DNA from: Pirellulimonas nuda | Lineage (GTDB): Bacteria; Planctomycetota; Planctomycetia; Pirellulales; Lacipirellulaceae | DNA: 64,000 nt | Assembly: GCF_007750855.1 (NCBI RefSeq) | Contig: NZ_CP036291.1 | Span: 1,178,001 to 1,242,000, forward strand | Direction of reading: 5' to 3' | In this document: positions 41,318 through 50,505 of the stretch, piece after piece | How positions within the stretch are numbered: the first letter of the stretch is position 1 | How the letters are laid out: each line of letters opens with the position of its first letter | Program-made: the position numbers and the translations under genes | The notes under the pieces: generated by a model | What the model was told of the DNA's origin: nothing | The model's database searches: none | The model's input: the letters and a program-made list of their open reading frames with translations, nothing else

Positions 41318-43066
41318 ATGCTGGTGCGTACCTACCCGAATGCGGTAACCCCAATCCCGGTTGGCAAGGTCATGGCCGGCACTTCGCTGGAAAACGCCGA
41401 AACGATGGTGGCGCCCACGCCGCTGACCCCGGTCAACGGGACGGCGTCGGGCAGCAGCCGCACCAGCGGCAGCTCGCTGCGCGCCGCGGCCCGGGGGATG
41501 ATCGCCCTGGTGGAGGGGAGCACGCCGCACATGAGCGGCGAGACCCGCAGTCTGCTGCGGCATCGGCTGCGACTGGTGGCCGCCATCTTCTTCGGGGCGT
41601 TTGCTGCTTGGCTGGTGCGGGGTTTGCTGATCAAGGGCCCCGAGGAAAGCTTTTGGCTGCTGGGCTGGCACGCCTCGGTGACGCTGGTCATGGGGTTGAT
41701 GGTGGTCGTGCTGACGCAGCTCAAGTCCCCGAGCTTGCCGAAACTGAGGCTGTTCGAGCTGATCGTGTTCGGAGACCCCGCGGTCTATTTCGTCATCCTC
41801 AGCCAGCACAGCCTGCACAGCGCCGCCAACCTCAGCGATGGCGCCCACCTGCCGATCGTCGTCGTGCCGTGGATGATTCTGATCTTCACGTACGCGTTGT
41901 TCATCCCAAACACCTGGCGACGAGCCCTCCCCATCGTGGCCTTGATGGGCGTTGCGCCGCTGGCGGTGGTGCTGTTTCAGCGGCAGATGTGCCCCGCCTT
42001 CCAGAGCTGCGTGGCCGGCGGAGAGTACCGAGACTTCTTTACCGGCCAGGCCATGGAGATGCTGCTGGCGGTGGTGATCGCGGTCGCCGGCGTCCACACC
42101 ATCAACACCCTGCGGCGCGAGGCGTTTGCGGCCAAGCAGCTCGGGCAGTACCGGCTGAAGAAGCGGCTCGGCGCCGGCGGCATGGGAGAGGTCTACCTGG
42201 CCGAACACCAAACCATGAAGCGGCCCTGCGCGATCAAGATCATCCGCCCCGAGAAGGCGGGCGACCCGATGATCCTCGCCCGCTTCGAGCGCGAGGTCCG
42301 TTCGACCGCCAAGCTGTCGCACTGGAACTCGATCGACATCTTCGACTACGGCAGCGCCGCCGACGGCACCTTCTACTACGTGATGGAGTACCTCCCCGGC
42401 CACAACGTGGGGGAGCTGGTGAACGACTACGGTCCCCTGCCGCCGGCCCGCGTGGCGTACCTGATGGACCAGGTCTGCAAGGCGTTGATCGAAGCCCACG
42501 GCATCGGGCTGGTGCACCGAGACATCAAGCCGGCGAACATCTTCTGCGCCTACCGCGGGGGCGAGTTCGACGTCGCCAAGCTGCTCGACTTCGGCCTCGC
42601 CAAGCCGATGACCGAGGCGGCCGACGTGGCGCTGACCCAAGAGGGATCCATCACCGGCTCGCCGCTGTTTATGTCGCCCGAGCAGGCGACCGGCGAGCGC
42701 GAGGCCGACGCCCGCAGCGACATCTACTCGCTGGGATGCGTGATGTACTACCTGCTGACGGGGCAGCCGCCGTTCGCCTACAAGCAATCGGTGAAGGTGA
42801 TCATCGCCCACGCGACTGAGGAGCCGCTGCCGCCGCGCGAGCTTCTGCCGGAGCTCCCCGAAGCGTTCGAGGACCTGGTGCTCCGCTGCTTGGAGAAGGA
42901 CCCCGAAGACCGCTACCAGGACGCCCGCAGCCTGAGCCGCGCCCTGCAACACCTGCCGCTGGCCGACGTGTGGACCAGCGAGATGGCGGCCGATTGGTGG
43001 ACCTGCCACGGCTGCCCGGAGCGCAAGGCGCTGGCGGCCGCGGCGATCGAGGCGGCGGCGGTATAG
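41318..43066 (+). CDS. Membrane Ser/Thr protein kinase (N-terminal membrane sensor)
   Basis: From ATG 41318 the protein has 582 residues; ATG 41372, with AAGG just upstream, would drop 18. Residues about 85-265 contain six hydrophobic helices, a membrane sensor-like module. The Hanks-type kinase domain spans about 278-545: G-loop LGAGGMGEVY, Lys307 in CAIKII, HRDIKPAN (400-407), DFGLA (424-428) and MSPEQ. A short tail DWWTCHGCPERKA follows with a Cys pair. Unlike most PknB proteins the kinase domain is C-terminal and the sensor N-terminal. The FHA protein at 13054-15333 is a conceivable partner only by general association. Confidence 0.88.
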   Translation: MLVRTYPNAVTPIPVGKVMAGTSLENAETMVAPTPLTPVNGTASGSSRTSGSSLRAAARGMIALVEGSTPHMSGETRSLLRHRLRLVAAIFFGAFAAWLVRGLLIKGPEESFWLLGWHASVTLVMGLMVVVLTQLKSPSLPKLRLFELIVFGDPAVYFVILSQHSLHSAANLSDGAHLPIVVVPWMILIFTYALFIPNTWRRALPIVALMGVAPLAVVLFQRQMCPAFQSCVAGGEYRDFFTGQAMEMLLAVVIAVAGVHTINTLRREAFAAKQLGQYRLKKRLGAGGMGEVYLAEHQTMKRPCAIKIIRPEKAGDPMILARFEREVRSTAKLSHWNSIDIFDYGSAADGTFYYVMEYLPGHNVGELVNDYGPLPPARVAYLMDQVCKALIEAHGIGLVHRDIKPANIFCAYRGGEFDVAKLLDFGLAKPMTEAADVALTQEGSITGSPLFMSPEQATGEREADARSDIYSLGCVMYYLLTGQPPFAYKQSVKVIIAHATEEPLPPRELLPELPEAFEDLVLRCLEKDPEDRYQDARSLSRALQHLPLADVWTSEMAADWWTCHGCPERKALAAAAIEAAAV

Positions 43067-43142
43067 CGGACGGGTTGTGGGTATACTCGCGGGGGTGCGG
43101 CCGGTGCTCGGCCAAATCTACCCCCCTCATCTGGCGTACCCA

Positions 43143-44003
43143 ATGAAGACCCTGCTGTCCGTCGCTCTGATCCTGGTCTGTCCCACCGTCGAGGCGATCG
43201 CCCAGTCCACACTCACGGGCTACGTCGCCGTGGCAAGGCGTTCCGGCCAGCGCTACGCAGAGCTGCCGAGCGAGACGCTCAGCAGCATTGGGCAGGCTTA
43301 CGAGTTTCAGAAGCGACTGAGCGACACGGAGCAGCAGTGGTTCGGCCCAAAGGTCGGATGGAAAGTCGGCTACGCCAGCACCGCGGCCCAGCAGCAGTTC
43401 GGCGTCGATTCTCCGGCGCGCGGGCCGTTGTTCTTGTCGCAGCAGGTGCAGAGCGGATCAACGATTCCGGCCGACGATTTTGTCGAGATTATGCTGGAGA
43501 CAGAGGTCGCGTTCACCCTCGGCAAGACGATCAATGCGCCGGTCAAGGATGTCGCGGAGCTCAAGTCGTACGTCCGGTTCGTGCACCCGGCCTTCGACGG
43601 CAGCGACTACCGGTTCGAGGCAGACGCCGCGCCGACGCCCGTAGACATGATCGCGACCGACCTCGGCTCGCACCGCTTCGTGCTGGGCCCCGGCGTCGAC
43701 CCCAGCAAGGTCGACGTAGACAACCTTCGCCTCAAGTTGATACGCAACGGCGAAACCCTCCGCGAGAGCCCCTCGTCTGAGGTAATGGGCAGCCCCTGGA
43801 ACTCGCTCCTGTGGTGCGTGAACAGCGACCTTGAACTTCAGAGGCGGTACAGAAGCAGCCAACCGCAGAATGGCATCCCCGCCGGCACGGTCATCCTCAC
43901 CGGCACCGCCGACAAGGCGTACAAGGTGACCGGCGACGCCATCCGCGGCGAGTACGTGGCCGACTGCGGCGAGCTGGGGCAGGCGCGGATGACCATCGAG
44001 TAG
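43143..44003 (+). CDS. Secreted FAH/hydratase-family protein (2-oxopent-4-enoate hydratase-like)
   Basis: ATG 43143 begins MKTLLSVALILVCPTVEAIA, a convincing signal peptide with 286 residues in total. The body resembles 2-keto-4-pentenoate hydratase/4-oxalocrotonate decarboxylase: GPKVGWKVGYASTAAQQQFG, RGPLFLSQQVQSG, EIMLETEVAFTLGK with metal-binding Glu residues, and PWNSLLWCVN. These enzymes are normally cytoplasmic in aromatic-ring meta-cleavage, so an export signal is unusual. No aromatic catabolic genes lie nearby. Confidence 0.78.
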   Translation: MKTLLSVALILVCPTVEAIAQSTLTGYVAVARRSGQRYAELPSETLSSIGQAYEFQKRLSDTEQQWFGPKVGWKVGYASTAAQQQFGVDSPARGPLFLSQQVQSGSTIPADDFVEIMLETEVAFTLGKTINAPVKDVAELKSYVRFVHPAFDGSDYRFEADAAPTPVDMIATDLGSHRFVLGPGVDPSKVDVDNLRLKLIRNGETLRESPSSEVMGSPWNSLLWCVNSDLELQRRYRSSQPQNGIPAGTVILTGTADKAYKVTGDAIRGEYVADCGELGQARMTIE

Positions 44004-44024
44004 CCAGCAACCGGCGGTCTTGTT

Positions 44025-44936
44025 TCAGTCTCCGCCTACTGGTTCGCCCCGCGCATCGCTGTCGGCTCGGCCGAGTTCCAGCGGCTGCTTAAACGTGAGC
44101 GTGCGGTACGGGAACGGGATCTCGATGCCCGCCTCGTGGAGCGAGCGCTTCACGGCCGCCACTACTTGGTCGCGTGAGCGTCGCACCTCGGTCGGCGTCG
44201 GCCCGGTCCACCAGGTCACCTCGAAGTTGATGCTGCTGCTGGCGAACTCCTGGGCGAAGACCTCAATCGGTCGGCGGTCGTCGATGCTGTCGCAGGCCGC
44301 GACCGCTTGCTCGATGACCGCACGCGCGGCGTCTACGTCCTCGCCGTAGGCCACGCCGCAGATCACGGTGACGCGTCGGTGGGGCCGGTCGGTCAGCACG
44401 TTCACCGGCTGCTTAAGCAGTGCGGCGTTGGGAAGGATCACCAACTCGCCGTCGACCTGGCGGATGAGGGTCATCCGCACGGTGATCTGGTCGACCCGCC
44501 CCACGATGTCTCCCAAGCGGATGTAGTCTCCCGGGTCGAACGGGAACCGCCACAAGATCAGCACCCCCGCCAGGAAGTTCTCGACGATGTCCTTGAACGC
44601 GAACCCGAGCGCCACCGAGCCGATCCCCAGCCCGGCGAGCGCCTTGGTGGGCGTCATGCCGGGGAACACCACCACCGCGGTCACCAGCAGCCCGATCACC
44701 CAGACGGCCGTGACCCCCAGCTCGCGGAGCAGGTCCTTGAACCCGCGTTTGCCCCGCTGGCGCTCCAGCACCCGCCGGGCGACGGAGGCAAACAGGTTGG
44801 CCGCCGCCCAGGTGGCTGCCAGCACCACCACGCCGGCGACCAGCAGCGGCGCGTGGGCGACAAAGTCGCTAGAAATACCGACCACGTTCTCAACGGCGGC
44901 ATCGAGCGAGGGTTCCTTGTTGGGCGCGTCGGCCAT
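44025..44936 (-). CDS. MscS-family mechanosensitive channel
   Basis: MADAPNKEPSL follows AGGAG by four bases; 303 residues. There are three N-terminal hydrophobic helices, the last being the pore-type helix ALAGLGIGSVALGFAFKDIV with the Gly/Ala pattern of TM3. The MscS beta domain (FDPGDYIRLGDIVGRVDQIT) and C-terminal alpha/beta part (PNAALLKQPVNVLTDRPHR) follow. It would open under hypo-osmotic stress. Confidence 0.93.
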   Translation of the reverse strand: MADAPNKEPSLDAAVENVVGISSDFVAHAPLLVAGVVVLAATWAAANLFASVARRVLERQRGKRGFKDLLRELGVTAVWVIGLLVTAVVVFPGMTPTKALAGLGIGSVALGFAFKDIVENFLAGVLILWRFPFDPGDYIRLGDIVGRVDQITVRMTLIRQVDGELVILPNAALLKQPVNVLTDRPHRRVTVICGVAYGEDVDAARAVIEQAVAACDSIDDRRPIEVFAQEFASSSINFEVTWWTGPTPTEVRRSRDQVVAAVKRSLHEAGIEIPFPYRTLTFKQPLELGRADSDARGEPVGGD

Positions 44937-45130
44937 GCCGCTCCTGGGGTCAAAACGGTCGGTGTGGCCGCGAAACGCGCAGTTTTCGGGGCCGGATCGT
45001 CCGGTGTGAGACCTCCGCAACCGCCGTGCCGCTACCTCAGAGCGAACCAGTAACGTATCCTTAGAGTCCCGTCTGTCGCCGAGCAGTCTTGGCCCAAGCA
45101 CTCCCCCTTTCTCCGCCGCAATCGCCCGTT

Positions 45131-46546
45131 ATGTCCGCTCCCCGCACGCTTTTTGAGAAAATCTGGGACAACCACGTCGTCCTCAACGAACAGGGGCGGC
45201 AGACGATCCTCTACATCGATCTGCACCTGGTGCACGAAGTGACCAGCCCCCAGGCGTTCGAGGGGTTGCGGCTTGCCGGCCGCACGGTCCGCCGGCCCGC
45301 GAAGACCATCGCCACGGCCGACCACAACGTCCCCACCAGCGACCGCCGGCTGCCCATCGCCGACCCGATCTCCAAACAGCAGATCGACACGCTGCGGGCC
45401 AACTGCAAGGAGTTTGGGGTCACCTACTACGACCTCGGCGACCCGCGGCAAGGGATCGTGCACGTCATCGGCCCCGAGCTGGGTTACACGCAGCCCGGCA
45501 TGACCATCGTCTGCGGCGACAGCCACACCAGCACGCACGGCGCGTTTGGCGCGCTGGCGTTCGGCATCGGCACCAGCGAGGTAGAGCACGTGCTGGCCAC
45601 GCAGACGCTGCTGCAGTCGAGGCCCAAGACGCTTGAGCTGCGCGTCGACGGCAAGCTCGGCAACGGCGTCACGGCCAAGGACATGATCTTGTACCTGATC
45701 GGTCAGCTCACCACCTCAGGCGGCACCGGCTACTGCATCGAGTACACGGGCGACGTGGTCCGCGGGCTCTCGATGGAAAACCGCATGACCATCTGCAACA
45801 TGTCCATCGAGGCGGGCGCGCGGGCCGGCATGATCGCCCCCGACGAGACGACGTTCGCCTACCTCAAGGGGCGGCCCTTCGCGCCCGAGGGCGCGGCGTG
45901 GGACAAGGCGCTGGCCGAGTGGCGCAAGCTGCCGACCGATGCGGGGGCGACGTACGACAAGTCGCTCAAGTTCGCCGGCGCCGACATCGCCCCGCAAGTG
46001 AGCTGGGGCACCAACCCTGGCCAGGTGGCCAGCGTCACCGGCGCGGTCCCTAAGCCGAGCGATTTTTCCGACCCCACCGACCAGAAGACCACCGCCCAGT
46101 CGCTGGAGTACATGGGCATCCAGGGGGGCCAGCCGATCACCGAGCTGAAGCTCGACCGCGTGTTCATCGGCAGTTGCACCAATGGCCGGATCGAAGACCT
46201 CCGCGCCGCCGCCGCCGTGGCCAAGGGGAAACACGTCTCTAGTCACGTCAGCGCGATGGTGGTCCCCGGCAGCGGCCAAGTGAAGGAGCAGGCCGAGGCC
46301 GAGGGCCTGGACGTGATCTTCAAGGAGGCCGGCTTCGACTGGCGCGAAGCGGGCTGCAGCATGTGCCTGGCGATGAACCCGGACAAGCTCGAGCCGGGCG
46401 AGCGCTGCGCCTCGACCTCAAACCGCAACTTCGAGGGCCGCCAAGGCCGCGGCGGGCGGACCCACCTGGTAAGCCCCGCGATGGCGGCCGCGGCCGCGGT
46501 GGCGGGGCATTTTGTCGATGTGCGTGAGTGGGAACCCTCTAGCTAG
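45131..46546 (+). CDS. leuC: 3-isopropylmalate dehydratase large subunit
   Basis: ATG 45131 gives 471 residues. The aconitase-family enzyme isomerises 2- to 3-isopropylmalate in leucine synthesis. Motifs are [45 protein letters not shown] and [13 protein letters not shown], whose cysteines bind the [4Fe-4S] cluster. The matching small-subunit gene leuD is 754 bases downstream, beyond an interposed Uma2-type gene. Confidence 0.96.
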   Translation: MSAPRTLFEKIWDNHVVLNEQGRQTILYIDLHLVHEVTSPQAFEGLRLAGRTVRRPAKTIATADHNVPTSDRRLPIADPISKQQIDTLRANCKEFGVTYYDLGDPRQGIVHVIGPELGYTQPGMTIVCGDSHTSTHGAFGALAFGIGTSEVEHVLATQTLLQSRPKTLELRVDGKLGNGVTAKDMILYLIGQLTTSGGTGYCIEYTGDVVRGLSMENRMTICNMSIEAGARAGMIAPDETTFAYLKGRPFAPEGAAWDKALAEWRKLPTDAGATYDKSLKFAGADIAPQVSWGTNPGQVASVTGAVPKPSDFSDPTDQKTTAQSLEYMGIQGGQPITELKLDRVFIGSCTNGRIEDLRAAAAVAKGKHVSSHVSAMVVPGSGQVKEQAEAEGLDVIFKEAGFDWREAGCSMCLAMNPDKLEPGERCASTSNRNFEGRQGRGGRTHLVSPAMAAAAAVAGHFVDVREWEPSS

Positions 46547-46555
46547 GAAAGAACC

Positions 46556-47275
46556 ATGCTTGCAAACGCCCAATCGTTGAGCGGCCTGGGGGACCACATC
46601 ACCATCGTCCCAGGAGGAGAGGCGCCGTGCGCCGCGATCCCTACCGCCGCGCTACAGAGTCACGATGCATTTCGAGACTGGGCGACATCGCCTTTGTTTC
46701 CCGAGCAAGTGGTGGTCACATACCTCAACGGCGAAGTGTGCATCGACATGAGTCCGGACAATCTTGACACGCACAATCTGCTTAAAGGGAAGGTGTTTCG
46801 AGTTCTTGACGAACTGGTTGAGCGAGAGGACCTCGGTGTGTTATTTGCCGACGGGTGCCTACTGTCCAACGCATTCGCCAAGCTCACCACAGTTCCCGAC
46901 GCGTTGTTTGCCTCTCACGAGTCACTGGAATCAGAGCTAGTACGCCCCACCGCAAGCAAGGCACAGCCGGGATCCCACGTTGAACTCAACGGTTCGCCGG
47001 ATTGGGTGCTAGAGGTGGTTAGTGCCTCCTCCGTCCATAAGGACAACCAAACCCTGCGTGACGGCTATTACCGGGCCGGCGTGAAGGAGTACTGGATCAT
47101 TGATGGTCGAGATGACGACCTCAGTTTCGTCATGCTGGTCCGCGGCCCGAACTCCTTCGTTCCCGTTGCGGCTGAGGGCGGCTTTCTCAGCTCGCCGACT
47201 TTCAATGCGAGGTTTGCTCTCACACGTCGCCGCGACCGGCATGGATTCTGGCAATACAGCCTCTCGACTCAGTAA
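46556..47275 (+). CDS. Uma2-family PD-(D/E)XK endonuclease-like protein
   Basis: The 239-residue protein belongs to the Uma2/DUF820 family. Landmarks are [20 protein letters not shown] near the N-terminus, [20 protein letters not shown] (PD and E-x-V/S nuclease core) and [13 protein letters not shown] at the end. Uma2 proteins are abundant in planctomycetes and cyanobacteria, and their targets are unclear. It lies between leuC and leuD on the same strand, 9 bases after leuC, and is lower in GC than both. This looks like insertion into a leuCD operon. Confidence 0.88.
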   Translation: MLANAQSLSGLGDHITIVPGGEAPCAAIPTAALQSHDAFRDWATSPLFPEQVVVTYLNGEVCIDMSPDNLDTHNLLKGKVFRVLDELVEREDLGVLFADGCLLSNAFAKLTTVPDALFASHESLESELVRPTASKAQPGSHVELNGSPDWVLEVVSASSVHKDNQTLRDGYYRAGVKEYWIIDGRDDDLSFVMLVRGPNSFVPVAAEGGFLSSPTFNARFALTRRRDRHGFWQYSLSTQ

Positions 47276-47300
47276 TGCATTTAGGAAGACTTGCAGTCTC

Positions 47301-47894
47301 ATGAACCCCTTCACCACCCACACCGGCCTGGTCGTCTCTCTCGACCGCGCCAACGTAGACACCGACCAGATCATCCCCAAGCAGTTCCTCAAGCGTATCG
47401 AGCGCACCGGGTTCGGCGAGTTCTTGTTCTGGGACTGGCGCCGGAACGAAGACGGCTCTGAGAACCCCGACTTCGAGCTCAACCGCCCGTCCGCCAAGGG
47501 CGCCAGCGTGCTGCTGGCCAGGCGCAACTTCGGCTCGGGTTCGAGCCGCGAGCACGCCCCTTGGGCGCTCGAGGACTACGGCTTCCGTGTGGTCGTGGCG
47601 CCCAGCTTTGCCGACATCTTCTACAACAACTGTTTCAAGAACGGCATGCTGCCGATCGTGCTCAGCGAAACGCAAGTCGATGACTTGTTCGATCGCGCCG
47701 AGCGGCACGCGCCGTACCACCTGACGGCCGACCTCGACAAGCAGCGGCTCACCGACGAGCACGGGCTCGACATCCCGTTCGAGGTCGATCCCATCCGCCG
47801 GCACTCGCTGCTCAACGGGCTGGACGACATCGGCATGACGCTCGCCCACGCCGACAAGATCTCCGCCTACGAGGCGGCCCACGGGGTGGCGTAG
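47301..47894 (+). CDS. leuD: 3-isopropylmalate dehydratase small subunit
   Basis: ATG 47301 gives 197 residues and matches the standard start [20 protein letters not shown] followed by [11 protein letters not shown]. Further family segments are [17 protein letters not shown] and [19 protein letters not shown]. It forms the catalytic complex with LeuC. A longer frame from 47100 overlaps the Uma2 gene and has no family sequence. Confidence 0.95.
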   Translation: MNPFTTHTGLVVSLDRANVDTDQIIPKQFLKRIERTGFGEFLFWDWRRNEDGSENPDFELNRPSAKGASVLLARRNFGSGSSREHAPWALEDYGFRVVVAPSFADIFYNNCFKNGMLPIVLSETQVDDLFDRAERHAPYHLTADLDKQRLTDEHGLDIPFEVDPIRRHSLLNGLDDIGMTLAHADKISAYEAAHGVA

Positions 47895-47948
47895 CCGGCA
47901 GGCAGATGGGTTTGTTCCGCTTGGGGCGTCTCTTGCAGGAGGGTAGCG

Positions 47949-48947
47949 ATGCGATGGCCGGCCGGCGCGTTCTTGCTGTTGCTGCACGGCGTCTGGCTGG
48001 CGTCAGCGACGCTGGCCCCCCAAACGCTGGCCGCCGAGCCTCACAGCGCGATGCCGGGCGTCGCCGTGTCGACCGCGCTCCGCGGGCTTGATCGGCCGAT
48101 CGGGGTCGCCGCGCGCCCTACCGCCGAGGGCGCCGGCCCGAACGTGCTGCTGATGGACGCCGAGGGGGTCGCGCGACTGACGACGGAGGGCCCGAGGCGG
48201 CTGATCGGGGCGCTGCCAGAGGGCTACGCCGCCGCGCCGGGTTGCTTGTTGCTGATCGACGCCGACTCGCTGATCGTGGGCGTATCGTCAACCGACGAGG
48301 GCGCCGCGGCCGGCCCGGCGCTGCTGGTGTACGACCTGCCGGCGGAGCCAGGCGCCGGCGACGTGAAGCCGGCCCAGACGATCGCGATCCCGGGCGCATC
48401 GACCGCCGCGGCGCCGTCGGCGCTCGCCGAGAACGGCCGCTACCTGTTCGTCGCGACATCCGGCGGTGTGGTGGCGCGGGCCAGGTACAGCTCGGGAGGG
48501 GTGGGCGCGTTGGCGCCGCTGCTTGCGCTCGGCGAGCCCGGCGCGCGGTCGGCCGGGTTCAGCAACCAGGGCTACCTCGTGCTCGGCCTCGTGGGCGAAG
48601 CGGGCGTCGACCTGTCGTTCCGGCGCCCCATGGGAACCTCGCCGGACGAAGCGCTGCGCGTCGCGACAGGCCTCGAAGAGGTGAGCGGCATGGCCTACGG
48701 GCTGGCCGGGCGTCCGAGCGATCGGCAGCTCTACGTGCTCAACCCACGCAGCGCCGAGCAGGGGGGGGGCGTCTACCGCATCGACGCGAACCAACAGAGC
48801 GGCAAGATGGGGTGCGACGCCGTGCTGGCGGCGGCCATCGACCGCCCGACGTCGCTGGCCTTTGCCGGCGAGAACGTGCTGTACGTGACCGCGCTCGGCG
48901 AGGAGGACGGCGGCGGCGTGTTGCTGCGGATCGAGGGGGAGCTCTGA
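47949..48947 (+). CDS. Secreted beta-propeller-like hypothetical protein
   Basis: ATG 47949 follows GGAGGG. The 332-residue protein has an export signal (GAFLLLLHGVWLASATLA). The body is a series of short beta-strand repeats such as LDRPIGVAARPTAEGAGPNV, LLIDADSLIVGVS, NGRYLFVATSGGVVARARYS and PTSLAFAGENVLYVTALGEE. The pattern is that of a six- or seven-bladed propeller, similar to NHL or glucose/sorbosone dehydrogenase-like proteins but without a recognised active site. Confidence 0.65.
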   Translation: MRWPAGAFLLLLHGVWLASATLAPQTLAAEPHSAMPGVAVSTALRGLDRPIGVAARPTAEGAGPNVLLMDAEGVARLTTEGPRRLIGALPEGYAAAPGCLLLIDADSLIVGVSSTDEGAAAGPALLVYDLPAEPGAGDVKPAQTIAIPGASTAAAPSALAENGRYLFVATSGGVVARARYSSGGVGALAPLLALGEPGARSAGFSNQGYLVLGLVGEAGVDLSFRRPMGTSPDEALRVATGLEEVSGMAYGLAGRPSDRQLYVLNPRSAEQGGGVYRIDANQQSGKMGCDAVLAAAIDRPTSLAFAGENVLYVTALGEEDGGGVLLRIEGEL

Positions 48948-48962
48948 CCCCCTCGGCAGGCG

Positions 48963-49541
48963 TCACGGGGTGCTTGGGTCGTCGTCCTGGTTGGCGTTGT
49001 GGATCGCTACCGGGATCGCGACGGCCGTTCCGACGATGCCGGCCACGGCCAGCGGATGGGCCAGCACTTTCTTGGCGCCGCGTAGGAAGCGGTTCGTGTG
49101 CGGCGGGGAGTACTGCCCCAGCACCGCGTCGCCGGTCGGCACGATCAACACGCTGCTGAGGGCGTTGGGGGGCGCCGTTTCGGGCGTCCAGACGCGGCAG
49201 GCCTGCACCGTGTCCCCTTGCTGCAGGCAGTAGACGCCGGGCGTTACCCCCTGGAACCCGAAGGCGCCGTCGGCGTTGGACGTGGCGGCGACCGAGCGGC
49301 CGAACGAGTCGTGCAGCAGCACGCGCGACTCGGCCCGGGCGACGCCCTGGGCGCTTGTGACCTGGCCGGTCAGGGCAGCCGGCTCGCCGAGCACGACGTC
49401 GAGCACCGTTGCCGGCGCGGGGACAAGCGGCAGGCGGACCGGTTGTGGCGGCCCCTCGGCCAGGCCGCTGCCGGGCGCCAGGGCGGCCAAGGCAGAGAAC
49501 AGGAGAACGCGGGTGCGCGTCGGTGTGTGTCGGCCGGCCAT
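48963..49541 (-). CDS. Secreted carboxypeptidase-regulatory-like protein, paralogue 1
   Basis: ATG 49541 (MAGRHTPTRTRVLLFSALAA) gives 192 residues with a signal peptide. A single CarboxypepD_reg-like Ig domain is visible (GQVTSAQGVARAESRVLLHD and DGAFGFQGVTPGVYCLQQGD). After a spacer the C-terminus has HPLAVAGIVGTAVAIPVAI and then DDDPSTP, closely matching the tail of the neighbouring paralogue. Function unknown; probably envelope-associated. Confidence 0.72.
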   Translation of the reverse strand: MAGRHTPTRTRVLLFSALAALAPGSGLAEGPPQPVRLPLVPAPATVLDVVLGEPAALTGQVTSAQGVARAESRVLLHDSFGRSVAATSNADGAFGFQGVTPGVYCLQQGDTVQACRVWTPETAPPNALSSVLIVPTGDAVLGQYSPPHTNRFLRGAKKVLAHPLAVAGIVGTAVAIPVAIHNANQDDDPSTP

Positions 49542-49612
49542 GGCGTATTCCTTTGCGGAACGGGTTCTCGGAATCCTTTCGGGGGCGGGAGGATAGCCGA
49601 CAACGCCTGGCG

Positions 49613-49658
49613 CCAAAAGAGCAACCCCCGCGGGCCGGGTTCGGCTCGCGGGGGTTGC
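49613..49658 (-). terminator. Rho-independent terminator of the second paralogue
   Basis: A 16-bp stem (49621-49636 with 49643-49658, one wobble, 6-base loop) is followed on the minus strand by TCTTTTGG. It lies 27 bases past the stop of the gene at 49685-50272. Confidence 0.75.
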
Positions 49659-49684
49659 GGCAGGTTGGACTGGTCGGGCGACGG

Positions 49685-50272
49685 CTACGGGGTGCCCGGG
49701 GTGTTGACGGGATCGTCGTCGTCGGCCAGGGCCAACGGGATGGCGATCGCGGCCGCCACGCCTGCTGCCACCAGCAGCGGGTGGCTCTTCATCCAGCCGA
49801 GCGCGCCGCTGGCGCCGCCGCCGGTACCGCCGGGCGGGCAGCCGCAGGGATCGCAGCCGCCGCACTGACCGCTGATGATCTCGTCACCGGTGACGATGAG
49901 CGCCCCGTTGTTGGCGGTGGGGGGCGCAGCGCCCGCGTCCCACAGCCGGTAGGTTACTTGTCCGCCGCCGGCCACAACATCGTACTGGCCCGAGCGGAGG
50001 CCCTGAGCGGCGAACACGCCGCGGGCGTCGGTGGTGCAGCTCACGACTTCCTTGCCGGCGAAGCGGACGGAGACGCCGGCTTCGGCAAGCGGCGCGCCGT
50101 GGGCGTCGACCACCTGGCCGACAAACACGCCTCCGGCGCGGAGCGCAACGTCGGAAACGACGACGGCTTGATGGCTGGCGACCGGCGCCGGCGCCGCTAG
50201 CGCCGCCTGCGGGATCATCATGCCGCCCAAGGCGAGCGCGATGGCGAGCTTATGGATGAACGTTACTTTCAT
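49685..50272 (-). CDS. Secreted carboxypeptidase-regulatory-like protein, paralogue 2
   Basis: The 195-residue protein starts MKVTFIHKLAIALALGGMMI with a signal peptide. A CarboxypepD_reg-like domain follows (GQVVDAHGAPLAEAGVSVRF, DARGVFAAQGLRSGQYDVVA), then a Cys/Gly-rich turn CGGCDPCGCPPGG. The C-terminus, SHPLLVAAGVAAAIAIPLAL then DDDDPVNTPGTP, matches the tail of the neighbouring gene. This points to tandem duplication plus selection on the tail. Confidence 0.74.
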   Translation of the reverse strand: MKVTFIHKLAIALALGGMMIPQAALAAPAPVASHQAVVVSDVALRAGGVFVGQVVDAHGAPLAEAGVSVRFAGKEVVSCTTDARGVFAAQGLRSGQYDVVAGGGQVTYRLWDAGAAPPTANNGALIVTGDEIISGQCGGCDPCGCPPGGTGGGASGALGWMKSHPLLVAAGVAAAIAIPLALADDDDPVNTPGTP

Positions 50273-50411
50273 GCTGGTTCCCCTTCGTCTGCTGTGTAAC
50301 TACGGCCGGGTGAAGCCGTAGCGAGTTTGTGCGATCCAACGAGCGTCCGCCCCGAGCCGCCGGCATCCTGTCCCTTCGGTTGCATCGGCGCGCGCTAGCA
50401 GACCGCTGCAG

Positions 50412-50437
50412 AAAACCGCGCCCAATCCAGCGGTTTT
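50412..50437. terminator. AAAACCGC/GCGGTTTT hairpin, possible bidirectional terminator
   Basis: An 8-bp perfect stem with a 10-base loop lies between two minus-strand genes. The T run is part of the stem, so it could act in either direction, but the gene beyond it reads the same way. Confidence 0.45.
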
Positions 50438-50505
50438 GGCGGAACGCTGCGCTGCGCGCCGTGCTGGCTTACGCAACCGTCGCGGTTTAACGCCGCCCGG
50501 CCTTT

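Noticed and set aside
41237-43009. A 590-codon minus-strand frame opposite the kinase gene
   Set aside because: Same antisense artefact; the kinase on the plus strand has all catalytic motifs.
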